64,000 nt of DNA from DATAGF01 sp963819845 (GCA_963819845.1 CAWFXQ010000013.1:515293-579292); one strand, 5' to 3'. Shown: positions 27,454 to 37,743, counted from the first letter of the stretch. Numbers and translations are program-made. The notes: generated by a model from the sequence alone, not told the origin.

Positions 27454-28863
27454 TCATCCGCCCGCGGGGCGGATGTTCTGGTTGAGCCGGAAGACGTTGT
27501 GCGGGTCGTACTTCGCCTTGATCCGCGCCAGACGGGCGTGGTTGGCGCCGTAGCTGTCGCGCACCGCGGCCTCGCCCTCCTCCAGGAGGCCGGGGAAGTT
27601 GAAGTAGGTCTTGGCCTGCTGTGAGAAGCGGCGGGCGTCGTCCCAGTAGTCGCGCGTCCAGGCGATGTTGCGGGCGTCGTCGCGCGGGTCGTCCCAGGTC
27701 GAGTCGATGCTGAGCATCCACTCCGAGCTGCGGTCGCCGAACGCGGTCTCCTCTGCGCCGACGCGCGAGATCGCGCCGCCGCAGTGGCGGATGACCACCA
27801 GCGTGCGCTCGGACGGGCGCCGCAGCGACCAGTCGACCGTCGCGTCGACCGCGGCGTCGCCGAGCCCGTCCAGGTAGAGCGCCTTCCAGTAGTAGCGCAG
27901 GCCCGCCGGGAAGTAGGCGTCGAGCTCCCGCTGCAGCTCGATGTAGGGCTTCGTCGCGCTCATGTCGAGCAGCGGCGTCGCCAGCTCGCGCAGGGGCCGC
28001 GTGGCGCGCTCCCCCTCGACCGGGTCGCCGGCCCACATGCCGGCGACGCCGACGTAGGGCCGGCCGCGCAGGTGCTCGGGCAGCTCCGGGACGACCGGCA
28101 GCGACCAGATGAAGCCCACGGACGACAGCTCGTCCGGGGCGCCCGCGACGGCGTCGCGCCAGCCGGCCAGCACGCGCGCCGCGTCCTCGATCGGGTAGGC
28201 CACGGAGGCCTCGAAGACCTCGGGGCCGAGCGGGTGCATGAGCAGCTCGAACGAGGTGACGACCCCGAAGTTGCCGCCGCCGCCGCGGATGGCCCAGTGC
28301 AGGTCGGGGTGCTCGTCGGCGCTCGCGCGCACGCGCCGGCCGTCGGCGAGCACGACCTCTGCCGAGACGAGGTTGTCGATCGTCATGCCGTCGCGCCGGC
28401 GCTGCCAGGACACGCCCCCGCTCAGCGCCAGGCCGGCCACGCCGGTCTCCGAGACGACCCCGCCCGGGGCGGCGAGCCCCCGCGGCGCGGTGACGCGGTT
28501 GACGTCGGCCCAGGTCGCGCCGCCCTGCACGTGCACCGTGCGGCCGGCCTCGTCGATGCGCACGGCGCGCATGGCCGAGAGGTCGATCACGAGGCCGTCG
28601 TCGACGACGGCGGTCCCGGCGACGTTGTGCCCGCCGCCGCGGACGGCCAGCGGCAGTCCCCGGTCGGCGGCGAAGCGGATGCAGCGTCCGACGTCGCCGG
28701 CGTCGGCGCACCGGGCGATCAGCGCCGGCCGCCTGTCGATCATCCCGTTCCAGACCCGGCGGGCCTGCTCGTACCCCGGGTGGTCCGGGGCGATGACCTC
28801 GCCCGCGATGCGCTCGGCGAGCGCGGCGGCGAGGTCGAAGTGGGTGGTGGGCTGAATGGCCAT
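27454..28863 (-). CDS. FAD-binding oxidoreductase, berberine-bridge-enzyme type
   Basis: The 469-residue flavoprotein has an FAD-binding PCMH-type N-terminal domain. RGGGHNVAGTAVVDDGLVIDLS carries the His that is covalently bound to FAD in this family, and WAIRGGGGNFGVVTSFE is also present. The C-terminal BBE motif reads DPHNVFRLNQNIRP. The second covalent residue, a Cys in the family's G-x-GW-x-R region, is not seen (GGVSWQRRRDG). Such oxidases act on sugars, alcohols or secondary metabolites. The gene lies downstream of the SARP-type regulator, with an inverted repeat just before its start. Confidence 0.85.
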   Translation of the reverse strand: MAIQPTTHFDLAAALAERIAGEVIAPDHPGYEQARRVWNGMIDRRPALIARCADAGDVGRCIRFAADRGLPLAVRGGGHNVAGTAVVDDGLVIDLSAMRAVRIDEAGRTVHVQGGATWADVNRVTAPRGLAAPGGVVSETGVAGLALSGGVSWQRRRDGMTIDNLVSAEVVLADGRRVRASADEHPDLHWAIRGGGGNFGVVTSFELLMHPLGPEVFEASVAYPIEDAARVLAGWRDAVAGAPDELSSVGFIWSLPVVPELPEHLRGRPYVGVAGMWAGDPVEGERATRPLRELATPLLDMSATKPYIELQRELDAYFPAGLRYYWKALYLDGLGDAAVDATVDWSLRRPSERTLVVIRHCGGAISRVGAEETAFGDRSSEWMLSIDSTWDDPRDDARNIAWTRDYWDDARRFSQQAKTYFNFPGLLEEGEAAVRDSYGANHARLARIKAKYDPHNVFRLNQNIRPAGG

Positions 28864-28874
28864 CCGGCCTCCGT

Positions 28875-28911
28875 CGGTCGAGGTGTTCGCACGCAGCGTG
28901 CACCTCGACCG
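28875..28911. promoter_or_regulatory. 11-bp perfect inverted repeat upstream of the FAD oxidase
   Basis: The arms CGGTCGAGGTG and CACCTCGACCG are separated by 15 bases. They end 12 bases before the ATG of the oxidase gene. This is a good candidate operator or leader hairpin in the short space between the regulator gene and the oxidase. No T-run follows, so it is not a factor-independent terminator. The binding protein is unknown. Confidence 0.45.
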
Positions 28912-28954
28912 CAAGGCCACCGTCAGGCCAGCGTGAGTCCTTCGCGCGGCGGCG

Positions 28955-31900
28955 TCAGGAGCGCCGGAGCAGCTCGATCGGGAGGGCCGACGCCGTCGGC
29001 GCGGCGCCCGCGCGGAGTGCGGCGAGGGCGTCCCGCGCCGCGGCCGCGTAGGGCCCCTCGGCCAGCGCCTCGTTCCGCCGGACGGCCTCCTCGAGGTGGG
29101 TCTGCGCCGCTGCGCGGTCGCCGAGCGTCGCGGCGAGGAGCCCGAGCGCGAGCGAGGCCGAGCCGGCGCAGAACGCGCCCCGTCCCACCGTCACCACGCG
29201 CGCGCCGTACGGCCGCAGCCGGGGGTAGATCTCCGCGGCCGCCGCGCCGTCGCCGAGCCGGGCGGCCACCGCGCCGAGGGTGTTCGCCGCGTAGAGCCAG
29301 TTGGCGTCGAGTGGTGCGGCCGCGAGCTCGGCGACCCCTTCGGCGAGCTCGCGCCGGGCCGGCCGCTCGTCGCCGAGCACCGCGGCCATGAGCGCCCGCG
29401 CGGCCCGCCACGCGACCCGGGCGGGCGAGCGCTCGATGCCCCGTCCGATCTCGGCGGCGTCGTCCTCGTCGGGCGCCGCCCCGCCGGACATGCGGATGGA
29501 GCGGCGCTGGACCCCGAACAGCAGCTCGGCGTTCTCGTCCCCGGCGAGCCGCCCGATGCGCGCACCCTCCTCCGAGAGCCGCAGGGCCTCGTCGAGCCGG
29601 CCCTCCAGGAACGCCAGCGTCGCCCGCCACATCGGCGCGTACCAGGCGAAGGAGATCAGGCGCAGCTCGCCCGCCAGCCGCTCGTGCTCGGCGATCGCGC
29701 CGGTCAGGGCGTCGCGGTCGCCGAGCTCGAACAGGTCGGCGACGCGCCAGTTCACACCCTGGAGCTCGGCCTCGCGATCCCCGAGCTCGCGCGCCGACGC
29801 GACCAGCTCGTCGGCGATGGCCAGGCGCGCCTCCGCGTGGGCGGGGCTCCAGAGCGCGACGTGCCGCGCCCCCAGCGCCTCGAGCAGGGCGGCCCCTCCG
29901 GCGCGCCGGCCGGCCTCGAGGGCCTCGGCGCTGAGGCCCTCCCGCAGCGCCGGCGGCGGCTCGTAGTAGACCTCGATCGCCAGCCGCGCCAGCAGGCGGG
30001 GGCGCAGCGCCGGGGCGTCGGGCGCGGCCTCGAGGGCCTCCTCGAGCGCCGCCCGGACGCCCTCCCGCGCCGGGGCGACGTTGACGGCGAGCCCGGCGCG
30101 CCCGAGGGCCGCCCGTGCCAGCAGGTCGCCGTCGCGGAGGTCGCGGGCGACGGCGGCGGCCTCGCGAAAGCTCGCGTCGGCCCCCGCGCCGTCACCCGCG
30201 CGCAGGCGGGCGTCGCCGAGGGCCAGCCGCAGCTCCGCGCGGACCGGGTCCCGCGGGTCGAGATCGCCGCCGAGGGCCCGCTCCAGCAGGTCGGCGGCGT
30301 CCTCGTAGGCCAGCCCGCGCATCGCCTGCCGCGCCGCGTCGATCGCGCCGCGCGCCGCCGTCGCCGCGTCGACCAGGGGCCGGGCGTCGAGCAGGTGGCG
30401 CGCCAGCTCCCCCGACCGGCGCTCCCGCGACGCGGCGGGCAGCGCCCCGATCACCTCGCCCATCCGCCGGTGCAGCAGCGCGCGGCGCGTGGCCCCCGTC
30501 CCCGCGATCACCGCCTCGCGCACGAGCGCGTGGGCGAACCGATACCGCCCCGGCTCGGCCGACTCCGCGATCAGCCCGGCGGCGGCGGCGGCGTCGAGGC
30601 GCTCCGCCATCAGCGTCGTCGCCCACCTCGGCCGCCGCGGCGACGTCGCCCAGCGCGAAGCCGTCGCCCGCCACCGCGGCCACCCTGACGGCCTGGCCGA
30701 CCCCCTCGTCGAGCCGCGCCAGGCGGCGCTCGATGACCGTCCGCACGCCCTGCGGCACCTCCCGCTCCGCCGCCGCGACCAGCGACTCCACCGGCTCGCC
30801 GGCGCACGTCTCGGCCAGGTGGCGCGCGAGCTCCTCGACGAACAGCGGGTTGCCGCCCGTGCGCCGGTGCACGGCCGACGCGAGGGCCGGCGGCGGAGCG
30901 CTGCCGAGCCACGCGGAGGCCAGCGCGCCGGTCTGGTCCCCGGAGAGCCCGCGCAGGACGAGGACCTCCCAGGGCAGGTCGCCGGAGGCGCTCACGTCCT
31001 CGCGCAGCGAGCCGGCGATCAGCAGCGGCGCCCACCCGACGGCGCGCGCCACGTGCTCCAGCATCTGCCGCGTCGGGCGGTCGGCCCAATGGAGGTCCTC
31101 GACGACGAGCAGCACCGGACGCTGGCGGGCGGCGTGCCCCACCGCGGCGGCGACGGCCTCGAAGAGCCGGTGGCGGGCGCCTTCGGCGCCGGTCTCCGCC
31201 GGGACCGCCCCGGCGCCGAGCTCCGGGAGCAGGCGCGCGAGCTCGTCGGTGACCCACTCGGGCAGGGCCCCACCGTCCGCCGCGACGTAGGGCCGCAGCG
31301 CCTCCGTGAAGGGCGCGAACGGGACGACGGCGTCGTCGGCGCAGCGGCCGGCGAGCACGGTCGCCCCGGCGTCGTGCGCCTCTCGGGCCAGCTCGGCCAG
31401 CAGCCGGGTCTTGCCGCTGCCCGCCTCGCCGGCCACGACGACGGCGCCCGCGGCGCCCGCGCGGGCGCGGTCCCAGGCCGCGCGCAGGACGGCGAGCTCC
31501 CCGTCGCGGCCCACCAGCGGGCCCTCGGCCCCGCGGTCGAGCGCGCTCGGCAGCGGGATGTCGCGGGCGACGGGGGCGACCGCCCGCGCGCGCAGCTCAT
31601 CGGCCAGCGCCCGCGTCTCGGCCGACGGGGCCATGCCCAGCTCGCGCCGCAGGGCGGCTCGAAAGGCCTCGTAGGCCGCAACGGCGGCCGCCCCGTCCCC
31701 GGCCCGCGCCAGCCGCCGCATGAGCGATCGGGCGGCCTCCTCCGAGACCGGGGCGAGGTCGAGCCGGCGGCGGGTCGCCGCGACGGCCGCGTCGGCGTCG
31801 CCGGCGCCCTCCGCGAGATCTGCGAGGGCCCGCAGGAGGTCGCCCACCCGGTCGCGGTGAGCCGCCCGGGCCTCGAGCACCCAGTCGTCGTCGAGGTCCG

Positions 31901-32293
31901 TCAGCAGGTCGCCGTCGCACAGGGCCAAGGCCGCGTCGAGACGCCCATCGGCGGCGAGGCGGCCCGCCTCCCGCACGTCGACCCAGACGTCCGGGCCGTC
32001 CTCGAGGCCCACCCGGTCGCGGCCGGCGACGATGCGCCGGGCTGCCTCGTCGCCGAGGCCGCGGCGCAGCGTCGTGAGCGTGGTCCTCAGGCTGGCCCGG
32101 GCGCTGCTCTCGAGCACGTCGGGCCAGAACGCCGATGCGACGCGCGCACGCGGGTGCAGGCCGGGGTGGTAGGCGAGCCACGCCAGCAGCGAGCGGGCCC
32201 GCCGGCTTGCGGGGGAGCGAGCCGCCGCCCGTCGAGCTCGATCGCGAGCTCGCCGACGAGGCGGATGCGCAGCCCGTCAGCTCCTCCCGCCAC
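28955..32293 (-). CDS. SARP/AfsR-type regulator: BTAD, AAA ATPase and TPR region; two frameshifts
   Basis: Joined across frames, this is a protein of about 1,110 residues. The order is an OmpR-like DNA-binding domain (RIRLVGELAIELDGRRL ... LLAWLAYHP), a BTAD domain (LAPVSEEAARSLMRRLARAG) and an AAA domain with Walker A GEAGSGKTRLL and Walker B VLLVVEDLHWAD. A long TPR-like helical half follows with no C-terminal LuxR helix. It probably activates nearby or metabolic genes. Reading breaks by one missing base near 32210 and by an extra base (or two missing) near 30618; homologous sequence continues smoothly across both, so consensus errors are likely. Its start overlaps the end of the BI-1 gene. 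Confidence 0.8.
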
Positions 32294-32974
32294 CGCCCAG
32301 GATCTGGAGGAAGAAGAGGAAGATGTTGAACGCGTCGAGGAAGATCGACAGGGCGATCAGGGCGACGTCGGCGTTGCCCGCCCGGCGCAGCCGCCAGAAG
32401 TCGAAGACCGTCAGGCCGGCGAAGATCACCAGGCCTCCGATCGACCAGATCATGGCCTCGGCCGGGATGTTCACGAAGATGGCGACGATCCCGAAGACGA
32501 TCAGCCCCAGCAGCGCGAAGAAGGAGATCCGCCCAGCCAGGTCAGGTCGCGCTTGGTGATGTAGCCGACCGTGCCCATCGCGCCCATGAAGAGGGCGGTG
32601 AGCCCCGCGGCCTGGGCGATGGTCGTGCCGCCCCCGTCCTGGTCGGCGATGGCGTCGATCGTCGGTCCGATGGCCAGGCCGAGCAGCAACCCGAGCCCGA
32701 AGAGCATCGTGAGCTGGAGCGCCCCGACCTCCTCGCGCCGCTTGCTGAAGCTCATGGCGAGCGTGAGCACCAGGGCGCCGCCCCACGCGGCGAAGGCCCA
32801 GCCGGTGGACAGGTCGCGGCCGATCCACGCGCCCGCGGCCGCGAAGCCCGCGGTGACCGCCACGAGGAACATGACCTTGGCGAAGATCTCGCGCGCCTGC
32901 GACTTGGCGGCCTCGGCCGTCGCGCGGTCCCACGTCTCTCGCTGGTATCCGTACTCCTCGGGCGTCTGGCTCAC
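32277..32974 (-). CDS. Bax inhibitor-1/YccA family membrane protein, one frameshift
   Basis: The joined product is about 232 residues with seven hydrophobic segments. It shows BI-1 family features: the N-terminal soluble stretch, then FAKVMFLVAVTAGFAAAGAWIG, TALFMGAMGTVGYITKRDLTWLG and the C-terminal DFWRLR and ALSIFLDAFNIFLFFLQILGG. Relatives are pH-gated calcium-leak channels (BsYetJ) or modulators of membrane proteases (YccA). One base is missing near 32530, between TWLG and ISFFALLG. The GTG start overlaps the MFS stop (GTGA). Confidence 0.85.
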
Positions 32975-34602
32975 GCGCTCTCCTCGGTCACCGCCGGTCG
33001 CCCCCTGAGGGTAGCCCATGCCGGGGGATGCGGGTGCAGCGGTGAATGCTCCCGCGGCGCGGCGGGCGGCGCCTCGGGCGCCGCGGCGCGGCGGTAGAGG
33101 ATGACGGCGGCGACAGTCGCCGCCGCCAGCGCAATCGCGCAGAGGCGGAGCGCCCAGGACATCCCGAGCACGAAGGCATCGGCGGCGGCCTCGGTGACGT
33201 CGGCGGCGTCGAGGGGCGGAAGGTCGGCGACGGCCTCCGCGGCGGCGGCCGAGCCCGACAGGATGCCGTCGGCGTCCGCGAGCTCCTGGTCGGTCAGACG
33301 GCGCCCGAGGTCGTCGGTGGCGTCGGCGAGGCTCGACCGCTCCAGGGCGGTGAGGACCGCGCCCGCGACCGCGATCCACAGGGCGCTGCCGGCGTACGAG
33401 AAGGTCGAGCGGATCCCCGAGGCCGCCCCGGCCTTGCCCGGAGGCACCGCCCCGAGCGCCGCGGCGCTGATCCCCACGAGCGAGAAGGCCTGGCCGGCGC
33501 CGAGCAGGCCGAACGCCACCGCCAGCAGGGCCTCGCCGGTGCCCGCGGTCGCGAACGACAGCAGGATCAGCGCAGCGACCATGAGTGCCGAGCCGAGCAC
33601 CATGGGCGCCAGGGTGCCGGTGCGGCCGACCATCCGTCCGGCCGGCCGCGAGAGAAGGAAGAACATCACCGGGAAGGGCAGCAGCCGCAGGCCCGCCTCC
33701 AGGGCCGAGCGGTCCTGGACGTTCTGGAGGTAGAGGGGCGCGAGGAAGAGGGCCACGTAGATGGCCCCGTAGGCCGGCACGGCGAGCGCGTTGGCGGCCA
33801 CGAACCGGTGGCTGCCGAAGAAGAGCCGCAGGTCGATCAACGGATCGCGCACGCGCAGCTCGAGGGCGACGAAGAGGCCCATCACGGCCGCCCCGCCGGC
33901 CAGCAGCCCGATGACGGCCGGCGATGTCCACCCCCAGGCCGCGGCCTGGATGACCCCGACCATCAGCATCGCCAGCGCGGCGGTGAGCGTGAGCGCCCCC
34001 GGCGCGTCCACGCGGTCCGCCGCCTCGTCGCGCGACTCCGGCAGCAGCGCGTTCGTGAGGAGGAGGGCCGCGACGACGATCGGGACGTTCACCAGGAACA
34101 CGGCCCGCCAGTCGAACGCCGACACCAGCGCGCCCCCCACCAGCGGGGCGACCGACATCGCGAGCCCCGCCGAGATCGACCAGGCGGCGACACCGCGGCC
34201 GATCTCGGACTGGGGCCGCGCCGAGGTGATGACGGCGAGCGACAGCGAGTAGACGGCGCCCCCGCCGATTCCCTGGACGATGCGGCTCACGATCAGTGTG
34301 ACCTCGTCCGGGGCGAGCCCGCAGGCGAGCGAGGCGAGCCCGAAGACGACCAGCCCCCAGGCGAAGATCCGCCGCCGCCCCAGGATGTCGCCCAGGCGGC
34401 TGACGGCCACCACCGACGCGGCGATGGCCGCCATGTACGCCCCGATCACCCACTGCAGGGCGGCCGTGCTCGCGTCGAGGTCGGCCTGGATGCCCGAGAG
34501 CGCCAGGTTGACGGCGCTCGCGTCGACCGCCACCGCGAAGATGCCGATCAGCGGCCCCGCGAGGACCAGCCCGGCGCGCCCGCGCCCGCCCGGGAGCCTC
34601 AG
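32971..34602 (-). CDS. MFS drug exporter, 14-TM DHA2 type
   Basis: This protein of about 543 residues has roughly 14 hydrophobic helices. Helix 1 carries VAVDASAVNLALSGIQADL, then SRLGDILGRRR (motif A) and VQGIGGGAVYSLSLAVI (motif C-like). The DHA2/EmrB-type antiporter family exports toxic compounds or secondary metabolites. No ATG, GTG or TTG exists before helix 1, and the first GTG (34533) would cut it in half. The start is therefore placed at a CTG overlapping the RND stop (CTGA). It is followed by the BI-1 gene through a GTGA overlap. Confidence 0.87.
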   Translation of the reverse strand: MRLPGGRGRAGLVLAGPLIGIFAVAVDASAVNLALSGIQADLDASTAALQWVIGAYMAAIAASVVAVSRLGDILGRRRIFAWGLVVFGLASLACGLAPDEVTLIVSRIVQGIGGGAVYSLSLAVITSARPQSEIGRGVAAWSISAGLAMSVAPLVGGALVSAFDWRAVFLVNVPIVVAALLLTNALLPESRDEAADRVDAPGALTLTAALAMLMVGVIQAAAWGWTSPAVIGLLAGGAAVMGLFVALELRVRDPLIDLRLFFGSHRFVAANALAVPAYGAIYVALFLAPLYLQNVQDRSALEAGLRLLPFPVMFFLLSRPAGRMVGRTGTLAPMVLGSALMVAALILLSFATAGTGEALLAVAFGLLGAGQAFSLVGISAAALGAVPPGKAGAASGIRSTFSYAGSALWIAVAGAVLTALERSSLADATDDLGRRLTDQELADADGILSGSAAAAEAVADLPPLDAADVTEAAADAFVLGMSWALRLCAIALAAATVAAVILYRRAAAPEAPPAAPREHSPLHPHPPAWATLRGRPAVTEESA

Positions 34603-37600
34603 GACGGCGACTGGCCCTTCGGCAGCGGGTTGACCGGGGGGAGGCTGCCCTCGGCGGCCCGCTTGGCCAGCAGGCCCTCGCCCTCGATGTCGATCTCGGG
34701 GATGGCGCGCGACAGCCACGAGGGCAACCACCAGCTCCACCGGCCCATGAGGGTGAGGACGGCCGGCGCCAGCACCAGCACCATCGAGGCCGCCAGCGCG
34801 ACGGCCACGGCCAGGCCGACCCCGAACTGCTTCACGGTCGGGTCGCCGTTGAGGATGAAGCTCCCGAAGACGCCGATCATGATCAGCGCGGCCGCGGTGA
34901 TGACCGGCCCCGAGCGGGTCATGCCCCAGGCCACGGCCTCCCGGTCGTCCTCGCCCACCTGGCGCCGCATCGCGATGGCCGACAGCAGGAACACCTGGTA
35001 GTCCATCGACAGGCCGAAGAGCACCGCGAACATCATCAGCGGGACGAAGCTCGCGATCGGGACCGTGTCGCTGTCGGTCTCGACGCCGAGGACGTCGATG
35101 CCCCAGCCCCACTGGAACGCCGCCGTCAGCACGCCGAAGGCCGCGCCCACGCAGAGCACGTTGGTCACGGCCGCCTGCAACGGGACCAGCAGCGAGCGGA
35201 AGGCCACCATCAGCACGAGGAAGCTGAGCGCCAGGACGACGCCGATCACCAGCAGCAGGCGCGAGGAGATCTCGGAGGCGAGGTCGACGTTGCTCGCCGT
35301 TGACCCGCCCACGTAGGCCTGGATGTCCTCCCCGGAGGTCGCCTGCGGGATCACGTCCGAGCGCATCTCGCGCACGAGGTCGGCGGTCTCGGGGTCGGCC
35401 GGGGCGGTCCCCGGGATGACGCTGTAGACCGCGGCGCTGCCGCTCTTGTTGATCTGGGGAGGCGAGACGAGGACGACGTCGTCGGGCGTGGCGAGGGCGT
35501 CCTGCAGCTTGACCAGCCGCGGATCCGTGCCGCGCGCGTCGCCCCCGGCCTTGGTGAGCTCGGCCGTGAGCTGGTTCTTCAGCGACTCGGCCTCCTTCTG
35601 CTGCTGGGCGGCCTCGGCCTGGAGCGCCTCGAGGTCGGCCTTCTGCGCCTGGAGGTCGGCCGCCTGGGCCTCGAGGCCCGCGGCCTGGCGGGCCAGCTCG
35701 GCGCCCTGGGCCTCCAGGGAGAGCTTCTGGCGCTCGAGGCTCGCCGCGTTCGACGCGAGGGCCGCGGCGTCGGCGGCGAGCTGCCGGACCTGCTCGCGGA
35801 GGTTCTCCGGGGGACGCACGCCGTCCTGGCGCGCCTGGCGGCGCAGGTCCGCGGCCTGCTCGCGCAGCTGGGTCTCCTGGGCCCGCTTCGCGGAGATCGC
35901 GGCGCGCAGGCGCGCCGCCTCGGCCTCCAGGGCCGCCGTGTCCGCCCCGGGGCCTCGGGTCTCGATGGCCGTGAGCACGCGGCTCAGCTGCGCCTCGAGG
36001 GCGGCCCGCTCGGACTGCGCGGCGCGGTAGCGCGCCAGGAGCGCCTCGGCGCGCTCGAGCAGGCCCCCGCGGCGCCCGGCGATCGCGGCGATCTCGACCT
36101 CGATCCGCGCGCGCTCGGCCTCCACCCGGCGCTGCTCGGCCCGCAGGGCCTCGGCCTCCCGTCCCAGCTCCGCCGCCTGCGACTCCAGGCTCGCCTGCTC
36201 CGCCTCGAGCTCGGCCTGCTGGGCCTGGAGCTCGGCCGCCTCCGCCTCCAGCTCCGCCTGCTGCTGCTCGCCCTCCGCCTGCTCGGCCTCGAGCTCGCTC
36301 TGCAGCGCCTCGGCCTGCTGCTGCTGCTGCGTCACCGCGGGGTCGGCCGTGGCCGGCGTGTCGAGGTTGACCGCGATCAGGAGGGGCCCGTTGTAGCCCT
36401 CCCCGAAGCCGTCGGCCATCAGGTCGAACGACCGGCGCTCCTGGGTGTCGGTGGGCGCCGCGCCCACGTCCTCCTGGCCGAACTCCAGCGAGAAGAGGGG
36501 GATGATCAGGACGCCGAGCAGGATCAGCGCGCCGGCGATGGCCGCGATCGGGTGCCGGGTGACCGTCCGCCCCCAGCGCGCCCAGACGCCCTTGTCGGGG
36601 TCCTTCGGGCGGGGGCGCAGGAAGGCCGGCAGCCGCACCGAGTGGATGTGCTCCCCCACCAGCGAGAGGACCGCCGGCAGGAGCGTGATCGCGGCGAGCA
36701 CGGCCGTCAGGACCGCGACTGCGGAGGCGATGCCCAGCGAGGTCACCAGCGGGATCCCGGCAACCGCCAGGCAGACGAGGGCGATCACCACCGTGCCGCC
36801 GGCGAAGACGATCGCGCTGCCCGAGGTGGCGAGAGCGAGGGCGATCGACTCGCGTATCTCGGTGCCCTCGGCGAGCAGGGTGCGGTGGCGGCTCACCAGG
36901 AAGAGGGCGTAGTCGATGCCCACGCCGAGGCCGATCATCGTGGCGAGGGTCGGCGCGATGTCGGGGACCCCGAACAGGTGCCCCAGCAAGCCGATGGCCG
37001 AGAGCCCGACCACGAGGCCGACGACCGCCGAGATGATCGGCATGCCCATCGCGACGATGCTCCCGAACGTCAGGCTCAGGATGATCATCGCGACGATGAT
37101 CCCGACCAGCTCGCTGCTCTCGGTCTCCGGGGTCGACAGCTCCGAGCCCACCGAGCCGCCGGCCGCGACCTCGATGCCGAGCGGCACGGCCGGCTTCTCG
37201 GCCGCGTCGAGGACCTGCTGGGACTCCTCCTCGTCGAGATCGGCGCTCCCGATCGACAGGAGCACGGGGATGAAGGCGGTCCGCTCGTCCTTCGACAGGT
37301 ACGCGCCGCCCGTGTCGTCGTCGAAGGGGCTCGGCGCGCTGACGACGTAGGGCAGCGCCCGCAGGTCCTTGGCGGCCTGGTTGACGGCCTTGGTGTTGTC
37401 GCTGTCGCTCAGCTTCCCCGAGGTCACGTGGAAGACCATCGGGTTGGTGCCGTTCTGCTGGGGCGGGAACTGGTCGGCCAGGACGTCGGTCGCGCTCTGG
37501 CTGTCCGTCCCCGGCAGGCTCAGGTCATTGCTGGTCTCCGCGCCGACCCGCGAGATGACCAGCGAGAGGGCGACCACGCCCACGACCCAGACCAGGATGA

Positions 37601-37655
37601 CCGGCAGACGGTGCTTGGCGATCCAGCGGCCGACCCGATAGAGGAAACTCGCCAT
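34599..37655 (-). CDS. MMPL/RND family transporter with a large coiled-coil insertion
   Basis: The 1,018-residue membrane protein has the two-half RND arrangement. The N-terminal FLYRVGRWIAKHRLPVILVWVV helix is followed by a periplasmic domain and five helices, including MIGLGVGIDYALFLVSRHR. The second half has LFGLSMDYQVFLLSAIAMRRQ. MMPL proteins export lipids or hydrophobic compounds. Residues about 440-715, at the start of the second extracytoplasmic domain, are an unusually long Glu/Gln/Ala coiled coil. It is interrupted once by a Gly/Pro-containing turn (DGVRPPENL). It heads the RND-MFS-BI-1-regulator chain. Confidence 0.9.
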   Translation of the reverse strand: MASFLYRVGRWIAKHRLPVILVWVVGVVALSLVISRVGAETSNDLSLPGTDSQSATDVLADQFPPQQNGTNPMVFHVTSGKLSDSDNTKAVNQAAKDLRALPYVVSAPSPFDDDTGGAYLSKDERTAFIPVLLSIGSADLDEEESQQVLDAAEKPAVPLGIEVAAGGSVGSELSTPETESSELVGIIVAMIILSLTFGSIVAMGMPIISAVVGLVVGLSAIGLLGHLFGVPDIAPTLATMIGLGVGIDYALFLVSRHRTLLAEGTEIRESIALALATSGSAIVFAGGTVVIALVCLAVAGIPLVTSLGIASAVAVLTAVLAAITLLPAVLSLVGEHIHSVRLPAFLRPRPKDPDKGVWARWGRTVTRHPIAAIAGALILLGVLIIPLFSLEFGQEDVGAAPTDTQERRSFDLMADGFGEGYNGPLLIAVNLDTPATADPAVTQQQQQAEALQSELEAEQAEGEQQQAELEAEAAELQAQQAELEAEQASLESQAAELGREAEALRAEQRRVEAERARIEVEIAAIAGRRGGLLERAEALLARYRAAQSERAALEAQLSRVLTAIETRGPGADTAALEAEAARLRAAISAKRAQETQLREQAADLRRQARQDGVRPPENLREQVRQLAADAAALASNAASLERQKLSLEAQGAELARQAAGLEAQAADLQAQKADLEALQAEAAQQQKEAESLKNQLTAELTKAGGDARGTDPRLVKLQDALATPDDVVLVSPPQINKSGSAAVYSVIPGTAPADPETADLVREMRSDVIPQATSGEDIQAYVGGSTASNVDLASEISSRLLLVIGVVLALSFLVLMVAFRSLLVPLQAAVTNVLCVGAAFGVLTAAFQWGWGIDVLGVETDSDTVPIASFVPLMMFAVLFGLSMDYQVFLLSAIAMRRQVGEDDREAVAWGMTRSGPVITAAALIMIGVFGSFILNGDPTVKQFGVGLAVAVALAASMVLVLAPAVLTLMGRWSWWLPSWLSRAIPEIDIEGEGLLAKRAAEGSLPPVNPLPKGQSPS

Positions 37656-37743
37656 GCCCACCCCGCACGGGGCCGCGCACGCGGCGGCCGGTCAGCGATT
37701 CACCAGATCCGGGGCGAACGTACCAGGACGGCCCGGGGGACCG

